Shown: positions 10,988 through 20,326 of the stretch, one piece after another
How the letters are laid out: each line of letters begins with the position of its first letter
How positions within the stretch are numbered: the stretch's first letter is position 1
DNA from: Rozella allomycis CSF55
Taxonomy: Eukaryota > Rozellomycota
DNA length: 39,788 nucleotides
NCBI GenBank assembly: GCA_000442015.1
Contig: KE561063.1
Span: 1 to 39,788 of the forward strand
Direction of reading: 5' to 3'
Position numbers and translations under genes: made by a program
Notes under the pieces: model-generated
What the model was told of the DNA's origin: nothing
Seen by the model: the letters and a program-made list of their open reading frames with translations, nothing else
Database searches by the model: none

Positions 10988-11000
10988 AATTGGCGGGAAG
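10988..11000 (+). promoter_or_regulatory. E2F-like site upstream of DBF4
   Basis: The sequence ATTGGCGGGAAG lies 34-46 bp before the DBF4 ATG and matches the E2F/DP consensus TTTGGCGGGAAA closely. DBF4 is a G1/S gene in fungi and animals, so the position makes sense. Function is inferred. Confidence 0.55.
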
Positions 11001-11012
11001 ACAATTCAAGAA

Positions 11013-11022
11013 TTTCGCGCGC
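11013..11022 (+). promoter_or_regulatory. Second E2F-like site upstream of DBF4
   Basis: TTTCGCGCGC fits the TTTSGCGC form of the E2F consensus and starts 13 bp after the first site. CG-rich words like this are rare in the AT-rich intergenic DNA of this window. It lies in the short divergent region shared with the phosphodiesterase gene. Confidence 0.5.
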
Positions 11023-11033
11023 AAACAGCAATC

Positions 11034-12639
11034 ATGCAACGTCGAATTTCTCTTCGCAGTGTTCTTCCTTCCACTGGAAGTAAGCATTTATCTATTTTAA
11101 TAATAGTGTCTTCTCCACATATCACTCCACAAATCTTCCAAGATAAAATATTCTATTTCGACGTTTATAATTTCCCACAGAAGCAAAAGATACTTTGGAT
11201 TGAGTTTCTGAGAATATTAGGAGCGACTGTTGCTGAGTTCTTTTCAAAAGATGTTACTACTGTTATAACAAACAGAATTGAAGCAGATCCGATGGCACGG
11301 ACTAGAAACGTAAGAAAGTTTAGGAAATACAAACAGGCTAAAAGAATTCTTGGGGAAAGCACTTCGCATAACATCAAAAAGGATGAACAAATGAAGGCCT
11401 ACAAGCAATACAATTGTGAATTGATGACACTTTCACGTACTAAAATTTTAAAGTTATCAATTTAGATTTAAGATTATTAATTAAATCTAAGGCGAAAAAT
11501 ATAGACGAACGATATCAAGCGCTTGTTGGGGAAAAGAAGGGTTTATCTCAATTGGTGGCAGAGCAATCAAAAGAACAATTTGGATTGAGGCCCATTAATC
11601 AATTATCTCCATCACAAATTGATAATTTTATAGTCAAAACATCTAATGCAAAGTCATTAAGAATACCCAAGCTGATTGGTAATGAAATGGTTGACTTGTT
11701 ATAAAGTGCAAGCAAGCAAATATTATCGTCCCTTTAAAAAGTTTTATACTGTTGTTTACGACATGAATGATGCATTGAAACCATGTGTAAAACAGTATCT
11801 AAATAATGAGTTTCCATTTTACAATCCCGTTCCACAATATTTATATTCACCATTTTTACCTCCACCAGAAGAGATTGTTAAAATGACACCAATTTCAGAA
11901 TTAAATAAAATTAAAAGACACCAATTCAAATATCCTCGATTAAGCCATTACTACGAAAAAGAAGGAATTTGTGAAGTGTGCAATGAAAAATACACGAAAG
12001 CTTTGGAGGTAAAAATCAAAAATATAAATTATAAAGCATGTCACAGGAATAAATCACATGATCAATGCTGATAATCAATTCCCCATTATAGATGAATTAA
12101 TAAAGAAATTTCTAGTGAGGCGACCGAAACCCCCGCAAGAGCAAAATTCAAACCAAGTTAATTTGGAAAAGGAAATTTCTGAATGCAATGATTCTCCTAT
12201 TGACGTAAAATCAGAAAAACTAAAAGAAGATCCACCAAATGATTTTCCAGAATCTGTGGAGCCTGCATTAGATGTCGTCGTTCCAGAGACTCCCAGAGTG
12301 ATTAAAAGGCAAATCAATTCGAATCTGTTCAAGCCGTCGCCACAAGCAGATGAAGAAATTGATGTGTTAATCAAAGAATCATTGAATGCGAATATGGACA
12401 ATATTAGAGCAAGCAAGAGAAGGAGGACAGAAGCATCAAGAAACTTTAATGCTGACGATGTATATTTGGATCGTGCATCAAAGTATAGCTTAAGGAAGAG
12501 ACCAGAAACACCAACGAATCGATTAGCAAATATATTCCAGGCAGATTATGGAAGACATAGCGGCAGATCGTCAAATAAAACTTTGACACCCAGGGCATCA
12601 AGAGATTTAAATAGTGTTAGAAAGAAATTAGATTTATAA
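11034..12639 (+). CDS. DBF4: Dbf4, regulatory subunit of the Cdc7 kinase
   Basis: About 497 aa after removing introns 11080-11106, 11437-11465, 11679-11706 and 12009-12036. The N-terminal BRCT-like motif N is seen at FYFDVYNFP through LGATVAEFFSKDVTTVITNR. Motif M appears as IPKLIVQASKYYRPFKKFY. The C-terminal zinc finger (motif C) reads CEVC, then HVTGINH, that is C-x2-C and H-x5-H, and only becomes complete after removing the fourth intron. The tail of about 180 aa is low-complexity and basic. Dbf4 activates Cdc7, which phosphorylates MCM helicase to fire replication origins. Two E2F-like sites lie directly upstream. The gene ends 30 bp from the convergent 83-aa ORF. Confidence 0.88.
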
Positions 12640-12669
12640 TAAAATGTATATAACGGTTTAAATTCTTAA

Positions 12670-12921
12670 TCATTTTGCTTCTTTTGGTTTTTTGTTCAGT
12701 GTTTCATTGTGTAGTTCTTCTTTTTTGGGAAACCAGTCCTCTCTTTGCCAGTTGTACCAAATAACTCTCATAGCCCACAATAGCTTCATAGGCTTCTTCA
12801 ACGGCCGTTTTTCTACTATAAGCTTTTGGTAAAGAGCTGGATATGCTGATTTAGCAAACTCAAATCCTGTATCGTCCGTGTCTAGAATAGGCTCTTCATT
12901 ATCAGAATCATAATCGGACAT
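12670..12921 (-). CDS. Small conserved-looking protein of 83 aa, unrecognised
   Basis: I do not recognise this gene. The N-terminus is very acidic (MSDYDSDNEEPILDTDD), the middle is mixed, and a Trp-rich stretch RVIWYNWQREDWFP is followed by a Lys/Glu-rich tail. There is no clear membrane segment or targeting signal. It converges on DBF4 (30 bp between stops) and is divergent from LARP1, so it fills a normal gene slot; that, and the ATG start with no competing frame, is the main support for it being real. The Trp-rich patch could be a protein-binding helix. Confidence 0.55.
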   Translation of the reverse strand: MSDYDSDNEEPILDTDDTGFEFAKSAYPALYQKLIVEKRPLKKPMKLLWAMRVIWYNWQREDWFPKKEELHNETLNKKPKEAK

Positions 12922-13081
12922 GGGTCCAAAGAATCATCGAAACCTCAAATGCAGACCATAATTTATTTACATTTGTATATATTTGCAAAGAAAGGGGAGT
13001 GTCAAGTATTATAAACCCTGGTCTTAATCTTTTTTCTTTTATGACTCTACCCGTACGAAATTTTTGATCAAGACAATATAG

Positions 13082-15091
13082 ATGAATAAAAACACTGCAG
13101 CAAATTCTGAGTCAAAGAGTTCCAAGAATTCCAAAAGTAAAAAAGATCATGAATAGAGACTGTAGAAAAAGCAGAATGGAAAAAAATGCCGATAGAACTT
13201 TCATATGGCAGTGTTATTGAAAAAGACCAGCAGAAGAGAAAAGGAACTTTGAACAAGAAGAAGCAAGCGGTTGATAAGAATCTAGTTATTCCTTATTTAA
13301 TTGGACAAATGTAATGTGTAGATTTTTGACATTATAGTGAATATTACTTTAGTATAGAGAATCTGTGCAGAGATATTTATTTTAGAATGCAGATGAATGA
13401 AGAAGGTTATGTGCCTGTTAAAACTATTGCGTCCTTTAATAGAGTTAAAACAATTTCTGAAGACATTAAAATGATAATGAAGGCTGTCAAGTTTAGTGAA
13501 ATATTAGAAATGAAAGATGAGGGGGTTAGAAGAAAAGAAAAATGGGAGCCTTGGATTTTAACCAGCGAGCAAAAGGAAGCGTTTCAAAAAGATTATGAAG
13601 AAAGACAAAAATTGAAAAATAAAGAAAAATCTGAAAAGGCTGAAACTGAAAACTTTAAAGGAAATGAAATTGAACAATGCAATGACGAACAAAAGAAAAC
13701 GAATAGTTGGGCTTCATTGACTGAAAAGAAAGGTATTGAAGAGANGGCTTCCTTGACTGAAAAGAAAGGTATTGAAGAGAATGGCAAAGATTTGAATGCC
13801 AAAGAGGGAGATCTTAAAGAAATAGAAATAAAGCTAGAGGAAACAAAGGAAGAAGAAAAACAAGTTGAACAGCCAAAGGAAAGTCCAGCTGTTAAAAGAA
13901 TTGAATTAAATGTTAACCCTTTAAGAATCCAAAAGAAAGAAGAGCCAAAAGAGGACGAATGGATTTCAGTTTCTAAAAAGAAAGCCCCTGTAAAAGCATC
14001 CCCGCCAAAAAGAAAAAAGAAGGAAAAAAAGATTCTTGAAATAAAGCAAGAAGATCAAACCCCAAAAATTTATCAAAGTCTCCTCCAATCTACTTTTGAA
14101 GAAGACTTTGAAAATTCATTGAAAAATTTGGAAGACGCGCAAGACAACGAGAGTGAAATTACGGATGACCACATTGAAGAATTGTTGATTTTGACGCCAA
14201 AAGTTGTTCATACTCACTCTAGTAAAGGTTACAATAGACAAGAACAACATTGTAAGGAATTTATTCATTTGTTACTTTAGCTGAAGTTAAAGCTGAAATA
14301 GAAGAAGGTTTGTATCAACACCAAAATAATTTGCTTCCATCGAATCAAAAAATACTAAAAGTGGGTGTTGTTGATGCTGAAACGTTTTATCACATAAAAT
14401 CTGGCACCGTTTCTATAAAGTAAAACTTTTGTAAATTTCACAAAGTCTCGACAAGAAACACGGCAAATTTTATCCAACTGAAAACTCTAGCGAATCTATT
14501 GGTTGGCTTGTATTGAAGAAACCAAAAAGTCCATTTGAATCACAAGATGAACATCCTTCATATGAACTTTTGAAAGAAAATGGTTATGAAGAAACAAAGT
14601 ATTCAAAATTTCATTCAAAAGCATTGAAAGAACGCAAATTGAGAGGGGTAGGAAAATCTCATGAAATGAACACTTTGTTTAGATTCTGGTCCCATTTTCT
14701 ACGTGATCATTTCCACATGAGAATGTACAGAGAATTTAAGCGACTAGCATTAGAAGATGCTGATAATGGATTTAGGTAGAAAACAAATATTTATTCAACT
14801 AGATATGGTTTAGAATGTCTGTTTCGTTTTTACAGTTACGGCTTGGAAAAGAAATATCGTCACTCCATATTTAATGACTTTCAAGACTTAGTCTTGATCG
14901 ATTATCAAAAAGGCCATTTTTACGGTCTTGAGAAATTCTGAGCTTTTGATTTCTACAGAAAAGACAAATCATTTAAATTGAATATTAAGAATCAATTGAA
15001 GAAGGTTTTATCAAACTTCAAGTCTATTGACGACTTTAAACAATCCCAACGCCCAGCATTAAACGAAACTAACTTTCCTGCATTAAAATGA
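13082..15091 (+). CDS. LARP1: La-related protein 1 with La motif and DM15 repeats
   Basis: The La motif is assembled from two exons: [20 protein letters not shown], then [21 protein letters not shown] long Lys/Glu-rich linker follows, then the DM15 region ([64 protein letters not shown]). LARP1 binds the 5' cap of TOP mRNAs and controls translation of ribosomal proteins. Introns are 13311-13337, 14252-14280, 14420-14445 and 14776-14802, plus a doubtful 20-nt one at 13137-13156. An in-frame TGA (14939-14941) stands where family members have Trp (YGLEKF-W-AF), yet a similar-looking frame continues to a second TGA at 15091. The N at 13745 is a contig join with 35-bp duplicated flanks; the extra 36 bases keep frame. 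Confidence 0.85.
13710..13780. repeat. Contig join at N13745 with 35-bp duplicated overlap
   Basis: Bases 13710-13744 and 13746-13780 differ at one position (cattg versus ccttg). They encode the same LARP1 linker segment, [10 protein letters not shown], twice. This is most simply an unmerged overlap of two haplotype contigs. Confidence 0.8.
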
Positions 15092-15158
15092 TTAATAAAT
15101 ATCTTTCATTCGTTTCTGATGTTTTCTCGAATCAAATGTTTATCTGTTTGTGTTTTGA

Positions 15159-15974
15159 ATGTCAAGTCAAAATCAAAAACCGCCTGAAATTGTTGTCGAT
15201 GATCCAAATGAACCTTTGCCTTCCATACCACGTTTGAGATCCAAGAGTATTAGCAGAAGAAGAAGCAGCACAGAGCAAGAGGAACAGATAAACAAGTACG
15301 GAATAAGCAATGCCGCACTACTTGAACTAAAAGAAATATTCTCTCTTGTAGACAGGGACGGCGGTGGTACAATTAGTCCAGAAGAATTAAAGGCCTTAAT
15401 GCTTACGCTTGGTCTAAAAACTACACAAGTACCTGCCAAACAATTCACAATATTCTAGGCTGAATTAAAAGTGATGGTCCAAGAAATTGATTCAAATCAA
15501 GACGGAGAAGTTGATTTCGACGGTATCCCAAAAATTCTCATTAAAAAGAGTTTGTTGGCGCCATGACACGCAAAGTAAGCACATCAATCACAAAAGAGAA
15601 ACTCTTGTGGGCATTCAAAGTTGTCGAAACGCATGCCNAGAGTTTGTCGGCGCCATGACACGCAAAGTAAGCACATCGATAACAAAAGAGAAACTCTTGT
15701 GGGCATTCAAAGTTGTCGAAACGCATGCCAGGAGAGAAATGGCTAGACCGGATGAGTCGGTAATTCTTCTGAAAGGCTCATTTCCCGCAAAGTATTTGCC
15801 AATGGTGCTGTCAAAATTTGGAGACAAGAAAATGTCAATTGAGGAAGCAGAAGATGCCTTGTCTCAAATCGCTCCGTCACTTGGAGGTAATAATAATTGT
15901 ACTTGTAGAAAGAAAATGATGAATTTGATTATGTCAAATATATTAATGTGATGTTCACTTCAGCATCTGTATAA
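15159..15974 (+). CDS. EF-hand calcium-binding protein of the calmodulin/centrin superfamily
   Basis: About 213 aa after removing introns 15429-15458, 15523-15548 and 15887-15912 and one copy of the duplicated join. An Arg/Ser-rich N-terminal extension (SKSISRRRSSTEQEEQ) precedes two canonical EF-hands: DRDGGGTISPEE and DSNQDGEVDFDE. The C-lobe shows the EF-hand pattern of helices (KYLPMVLSKFGDKKMSIEEA, then ENDEFDYVKYINVMF), but its first loop is degenerate, so two strong calcium sites are expected. The basic N-terminal extension recalls centrins, but the assignment to a subfamily is uncertain. The N at 15638 splits the third exon. Confidence 0.8.
15547..15729. repeat. Contig join at N15638 with 91-bp duplicated overlap
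   Basis: Bases 15547-15637 are repeated from 15639 with three differences (ttggcg/tcggcg; atcaatcac/atcgataac). The left copy carries the end of intron 2, and the right copy runs on into the rest of the gene. Removing one copy restores a whole-codon frame for the EF-hand gene. Confidence 0.9.
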
Positions 15975-16004
15975 ATAAATTCTCTTTTTGCATGTTTTTA
16001 TTAA

Positions 16005-16478
16005 TTATGGCTTTGGTGAGGGATGAGTAGAATCTACATTGGTAGATTTCAACAGTGCTAGAGTGGTATTTTTTGGTTTAGAAATGGTTTCATTAATCGG
16101 CTGTATAGCTTTGTCCACTTTATTATTCATGCTTTTCTCTACCGTTTCAACATTTTCATCTACCAATTTTTTGCTTCCCATCTCCTTTTCATTTGAATCA
16201 GTACTTTGCGTCCCTACTTTTACGTCGACTAGTGACTCTTCTTCGTTTTTCTTTTCATGCGAATCAAATGCATGCTCGACTATGTTTAAATGTTGCAATG
16301 CTATTCTTTCTTGTATCTTTTGTTGCTCAATAGGATCAACCTTCGTTTCAGACATGCTGGGAACTTCCATCGATCGATTAAAATTGGATTTAGTAAAAAA
16401 CAACAAGAGAGAAAGTCCTATTGCTGGGATTATTATAAAAAGCTTCAATTTCAAAGATACCGGAATCCTCTTGATCAT
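16005..16478 (-). CDS. Single-pass membrane protein of 157 aa, unrecognised
   Basis: I do not recognise this protein. A basic N-terminus (MIKRIPVSLKLK) leads into one hydrophobic segment (LFIIIPAIGLSLLLFF, about residues 13-28), and the remaining 125 residues are hydrophilic, Glu/Lys/Ser-rich and predicted mostly disordered or weakly coiled. This looks like a signal-anchor protein; a mitochondrial inner-membrane anchor is also possible because of the basic start. It converges on the EF-hand gene (30 bp between stops) and is divergent from the zinc-finger gene. No intron is needed. Confidence 0.6.
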   Translation of the reverse strand: MIKRIPVSLKLKLFIIIPAIGLSLLLFFTKSNFNRSMEVPSMSETKVDPIEQQKIQERIALQHLNIVEHAFDSHEKKNEEESLVDVKVGTQSTDSNEKEMGSKKLVDENVETVEKSMNNKVDKAIQPINETISKPKNTTLALLKSTNVDSTHPSPKP

Positions 16479-16619
16479 ATGTGGCTGTTCACATTCAATA
16501 GGTTTGTATGTAAAAATTTCAATGCGCTAATAGAACAAACAGTCACCAGATCATTTTAAATCTTTAATCTATTTTTTGTAATTGTTTAGATCGGTGCAAT
16601 GTTCTTAATTTCAAACGTA

Positions 16620-16628
16620 GTGGCTTGG
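16620..16628 (-). promoter_or_regulatory. GTGGCTTGG element before the TFIIIA-like gene
   Basis: GTGGCTTGG lies 2 bp before the ATG at 16631. It is one of several copies of a CCAAGCCAC/GTGGCTTGG word close to start codons in this window. Its strand here is given by the CCAAGCCAC orientation. Confidence 0.4.
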
Positions 16629-16630
16629 CA

Positions 16631-17616
16631 ATGAAAACAAGTTTTGTTTGTGAATATTGTCAAAAATCATTCAACAGGAATCAAAAATTGCAAGATCATT
16701 TAAATATTCATACTGGAGAGGTATATGGTAACTTTAATATATTTTAGAGACCGTACAAATGTGAGAAATGTGACAAAACATATACAAGACAAGCACATTT
16801 ACATAGACATATGATAGGATCCCATAGTGATGAAAAAATGTATGTTTGCGAATGTGGTCTTAGATACAAACATGCATACCATCTCAAAAGGCATCAAGTT
16901 ACACACATCGATCCATTTCCTTACAAGGTAATATTAGTTTTCAATAATGAGTAGTGTGNCAGATACAAGCATGCATACCATCTCAAAAGGCATCAAATTA
17001 CACACACCGATCCATTTCCTTACAAGGTAATATTAGTTTTCAATAATGAGTAGTGTGAACATGAAGGATGTAAATTAGAATTTAAAAGAAAGAACCAATT
17101 AAAAGTGCACTTGAAAATCCATGAAAAAGTCAAGACACCAAGTTTCAGATGTGGATTAGGAGATTGCAGTTTATTATTTTCATCGTATGCGCTGCTATTA
17201 GATCACAGGAAAAAGTTCCATTCTAATTTGGAGTGTGACAAATGCCAGAAAAAGTTTTCGTCGCGTAAAACTTTGAGGCAACATCTCAAAGAGCAACATG
17301 GACAGATTGTGCAATATAAATGCCCCGAAGAAAGTTGCCAGCAAGTTTTTAAAAGAGTAATACAATGTGAAAATATTTATAGAAACATGGAATGCTTGTG
17401 CATTTGAAAAGTGTTCATTTGGGTATTCGGGACCAGGTTTGCAATATTTGTTTTAAAGCTTTCAGTCATAAACATCTTTTGGCGAGACATCGAAGAAGCC
17501 ATTTCAAGAGTAAAAAAGAAAAGACGCAAGAGAAAGAAGCCAAGAAGAAAGAACAAGAAAAAGATTTGGATAATTCTGTGTTATCAAAAACAATAATTAA
17601 CTTTAATCCGTTATGA
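16631..17616 (+). CDS. C2H2 zinc-finger protein, TFIIIA-like, eight fingers
   Basis: About 268 aa after removing introns 16721-16747, 16928-16954 (repeated at 17027-17053) and 17357-17382 and one copy of the duplicated join. Eight C2H2 fingers run almost to the C-terminus, then a Lys/Glu-rich tail. Several fingers have the C-x4-C form (CEHEGC, CGLGDC, CPEESC) and irregular linkers, as in TFIIIA, which starts 5S rRNA transcription and binds 5S rRNA. The last finger (CNICFKAFSHKHLLARHRRSH) also fits. Finger 3 is unusual, with C-x1-C (VCECGLRY). Fungal TFIIIA usually has nine or ten fingers, so one may be in a missed 5' exon or the identity may be wrong. Two of the three introns fall at finger boundaries; the third lies inside finger 7. 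Confidence 0.65.
16862..17058. repeat. Contig join at N16959 with ~97-bp duplicated overlap
   Basis: The segment from 16862 to 16958 recurs from 16961 with three SNPs (aaac/aagc, aagtt/aaatt, catcg/caccg). It covers part of finger 3 and a complete 27-nt intron. A gene model that keeps both copies would carry a false extra part-finger. Confidence 0.9.
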
Positions 17617-17685
17617 AGACAAACGAACTTGTAACAAAATTTTGGGAAATAAGAACTTTATTAAAGAAAATTGTAAACGAGTTAG

Positions 17686-19304
17686 TTAATCAAATTGATA
17701 TGGATTTCTCTTTTTAAAAGACTGAGCTCGGCGCCCTCTAGACGATCCTCTTCCTCTTCCACGTCCCCGTCCACGACCTCCTCCATCATTAGATGTTTCT
17801 TTTGTCTGATTTTCTTCTTTATTCTCTTTTTGAGTTTTCCTTTCCGCTGAAAATTGTTTTATTTTGGCCTCTTGTAAAATATCGTCTTTTCTAGGCTAAC
17901 TTTAAAGTTTAAAGATGAATTTACATTTCTATTCAACATTGTCGCCCATCCTTCAATTTGCTCATCAGTCCAACCGAGTTGAGATTTTAAATTTTCTCTC
18001 TCTTTTGTCTTTCTAAAGTTTCTATGAAAGATATTTCCATTAGCATTGTAAGCTGCCAGAGCTTTCATCTCAACTTCATCAAACGAATGAGTATTCACAT
18101 CATTGTCAGTCTGTTCGTTTTGCTCTTCTTCAAAGGCAAACTTTAGAACAGAGTGCTTAACGCTGTCGTCAATCTCTCCAAATAATCCTTCCTTCTTTTG
18201 ATGATTCATTTTTAATGTTCTCTGCAGATTTCTATCTAATTGATCTAAATGTTGATCAAGGGTATTTGTTAATAATTTGTCAATGACAACCGAAGAATTC
18301 CAATTGTAAGCCTCTAAACATTTTTCTACAAATCCATCCCCTAAATCAGGAAATATTTCAGTAATTTCAGAAATCTTTTCCATCAGGATTAAATCGTCAC
18401 CAGCAGGGTTCAAAACTGGAGTCTTTGCCTCTTCGTTGATGTTCATTTCAAGGAATCCATTTTCTACTTCATCAATACCACATGTGACATTCTTCCACGA
18501 ACCAAGATCAACCTGAGTAGCAGCATTCAGAAAATAGTCAATCATATCTTTATTGGCATCTTCACTGCAATAAAATTTCCTTAATTTCTCAGGTAGATCA
18601 GAGTACAATGCAAAAAGATCAACAATTAGAGGCGCATTTTTAAATGCAACGTAATTGGTTTTCTCAATCTCTGAACATAATTCATTCATCCACTGAACAA
18701 ATGATTCTGAACATGACTTGTTCTCTTTCAAAAAGATCAAGTTAAAATATACATTCAAAGCACAAACGCAGTAAAGTTTTTCATTCATAGTACCTTCATG
18801 ATGAATCCTTATAATATTTGATAGTTTAAATGGCTCCAAGGCATTAATATCTTCACATTGGTACAAAAACAGGATCGCAACCATCAAACGGAGACAATAT
18901 TCTCTCTGATCCTTACTGCTCATTCCTTCGACTGTCTTGCTTATAATAAAATCCTTTTGAGCCAAAGCTTTTTCTTGTAATGCCATTAAATAATCCATGT
19001 CATATGCCTCATCCAAATCCAACATCAAAGGTGAAACATACCAAACCAGAAAGTCACACAAGAGCTCGGTTTTTAAGAGAGATATTCGATCTGTAATCAC
19101 TCTTTCGTAAACAGCTTTATCCAAGATTATGCAAAGCGAGTTTGAACTATTCTTCTGGTTCATTCTTTTTGAATAAAAATCAATGTACTCTGTCAAAAAC
19201 TCATCGATATTATCAGATGTTTTAACATAGTTTATAGCAAGTTCCAAGTAAGTTTGAGACCAATCTTCGTTTAGAAATTCTTCGACAGGAATAAAATCGA
19301 TCAT
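17686..19304 (-). CDS. ASCC2: ASCC2/Cue3 homologue, CUE-domain subunit of the ribosome quality-control trigger complex
   Basis: About 529 aa after removing intron 17896-17924 (29 nt). The N-terminal 270 residues are helical, as in the ASCC2 N-domain. A CUE domain lies at about residues 306-350 (MEKISEITEIFPDLGDGFVE, then LEAYNW), which binds ubiquitin. Towards the C-terminus the family motif LGWTDEQIEGWATMLNRNPR is completed across the intron. The end is an RG-rich tail (GGRGRGRGRGRGSSRGRR). In yeast, Cue3 (Rqt3) works with Slh1 and Rqt4 to split collided ribosomes; in animals ASCC2 serves ALKBH3 repair too. The start at 19304 is the first in-frame ATG; there may be an upstream exon before the nearby contig break. 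Confidence 0.85.
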
Positions 19305-19375
19305 GAAATTTCGAAGTATGCTGAAAGCCGAGAAACAAATAATGCAAGTTCAAATGATTACAAAGCATGTATCAA

Positions 19376-19376
19376 N
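19376..19376. other. Contig join (N) without flanking duplication
   Basis: Unlike most other Ns, this one is not flanked by repeated sequence that I can see. It cuts off the 3' end of the first secreted paralogue, which lacks about 12 codons and its stop when compared with its neighbour. Sequence of unknown length may be missing here. Confidence 0.7.
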
Positions 19377-20239
19377 GAAAACTTCTCTACTATTCTTCCT
19401 ATTTCCTGTTCTTCAAGATTCAGATTGACCAAGAACTCATAAAGCCGATCAATATACATGTTTACGTTATAGCTATTATTAACTAAGAAAACATGTCGCA
19501 GCCATTCAAAGAAGTCCTTAATCAAGGGCAAGTCATTATCATGGACATATGAACCGGTCATTACAATCCTGTTAAATATATTTTCCAGCGTTTCAAATTT
19601 GATAAATTTGGGGGAGTAATCTCTTAAAGAAAATGAAATTCTAGAATCATGCATTTCCCTTGCAGAAATTTGAGTAGGTCCAAGGATAAGTTCTGGCATC
19701 GTAATTTGCTGTTCTACTACGAGAACTGAATTGAGAAGTCGATCAAGGAATTCATCCAATGTTTCCATGAAATTCGCATCAGTTATTGAATTGTATGAAA
19801 TAATATTATGTGCAAGATATTCAGCAAGTCTACAATGTAATTCACGAACTGTCCAAGTTGATCTTCCTTCATCTCCTTGTTTTATATTGAGCTCTATAAA
19901 GTTTAAAATATCTATATTATTCATTTCACGCAACAAAACATCTAAATGCGAACGGTCAACGATTGTGGAATCAATTGTCAACATAGGGTTACCATTTTTA
20001 CAACTGGCCAAATGACTGTAAAGGTTTGGAAAAGTTCTTCTTCTTCGAATTTCCTCCAAGGTGATGTGATTATTGTATTCACCACGATATTCACTAATAA
20101 AGTTGTCATCCGAATCCGATGTCAATCCCGAACAAGTGCTTGAACTGTCTGAACCTTCGAAACTCGTGTAATCGTTTCCTGTCGCGGAAAATGTGGCGGA
20201 AACTATAGTCACAATAATCAACTGCAAAAAAATGAGCAT
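19377..20239 (-). CDS. Secreted tandem paralogue 1 (unknown family; 3' end lost at contig join)
   Basis: I do not recognise this family. The first 17 residues (MLIFLQLIIVTIVSATF) form a signal peptide. A Ser/Asp-rich stretch follows, then conserved family blocks: FPNLYSHLASCKNG, WTVRELHCRLAEYLA, LILGPTQIS, FFEWLRH, and the C-terminal MYIDRLYEFLVNLNLEE. The mature part appears all-helical. Two cysteines (CKNG and LHC) are shared with paralogues 2 and 3. It is about 55-60% identical to paralogue 2 by eye. No intron is present, unlike most neighbours. The stop codon is missing because of the N at 19376. A secreted effector or coat protein is a guess from context only. Confidence 0.75.
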
Positions 20240-20243
20240 GTGC

Positions 20244-20251
20244 GTGGCTTA
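20244..20251 (-). promoter_or_regulatory. AAGCCAC element before secreted paralogue 1
   Basis: On the coding strand TAAGCCAC lies 4 bp before the ATG at 20239. The same word precedes paralogue 2 and related forms precede 3 and 4. Confidence 0.4.
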
Positions 20252-20326
20252 GTACATGGCCAGTTGAAGTGCCACGTTAGCAATTGAGAATTCTCAAGAA
20301 AGGGATAGAGAGTCTAATTTGTTTAT

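Noticed and set aside
13082-15091. UGA reassigned to Trp in this organism
   Set aside because: TGA is the proposed terminator at 15091 and 34195, while conserved Trp residues elsewhere use TGG. One site in LARP1 is not enough.
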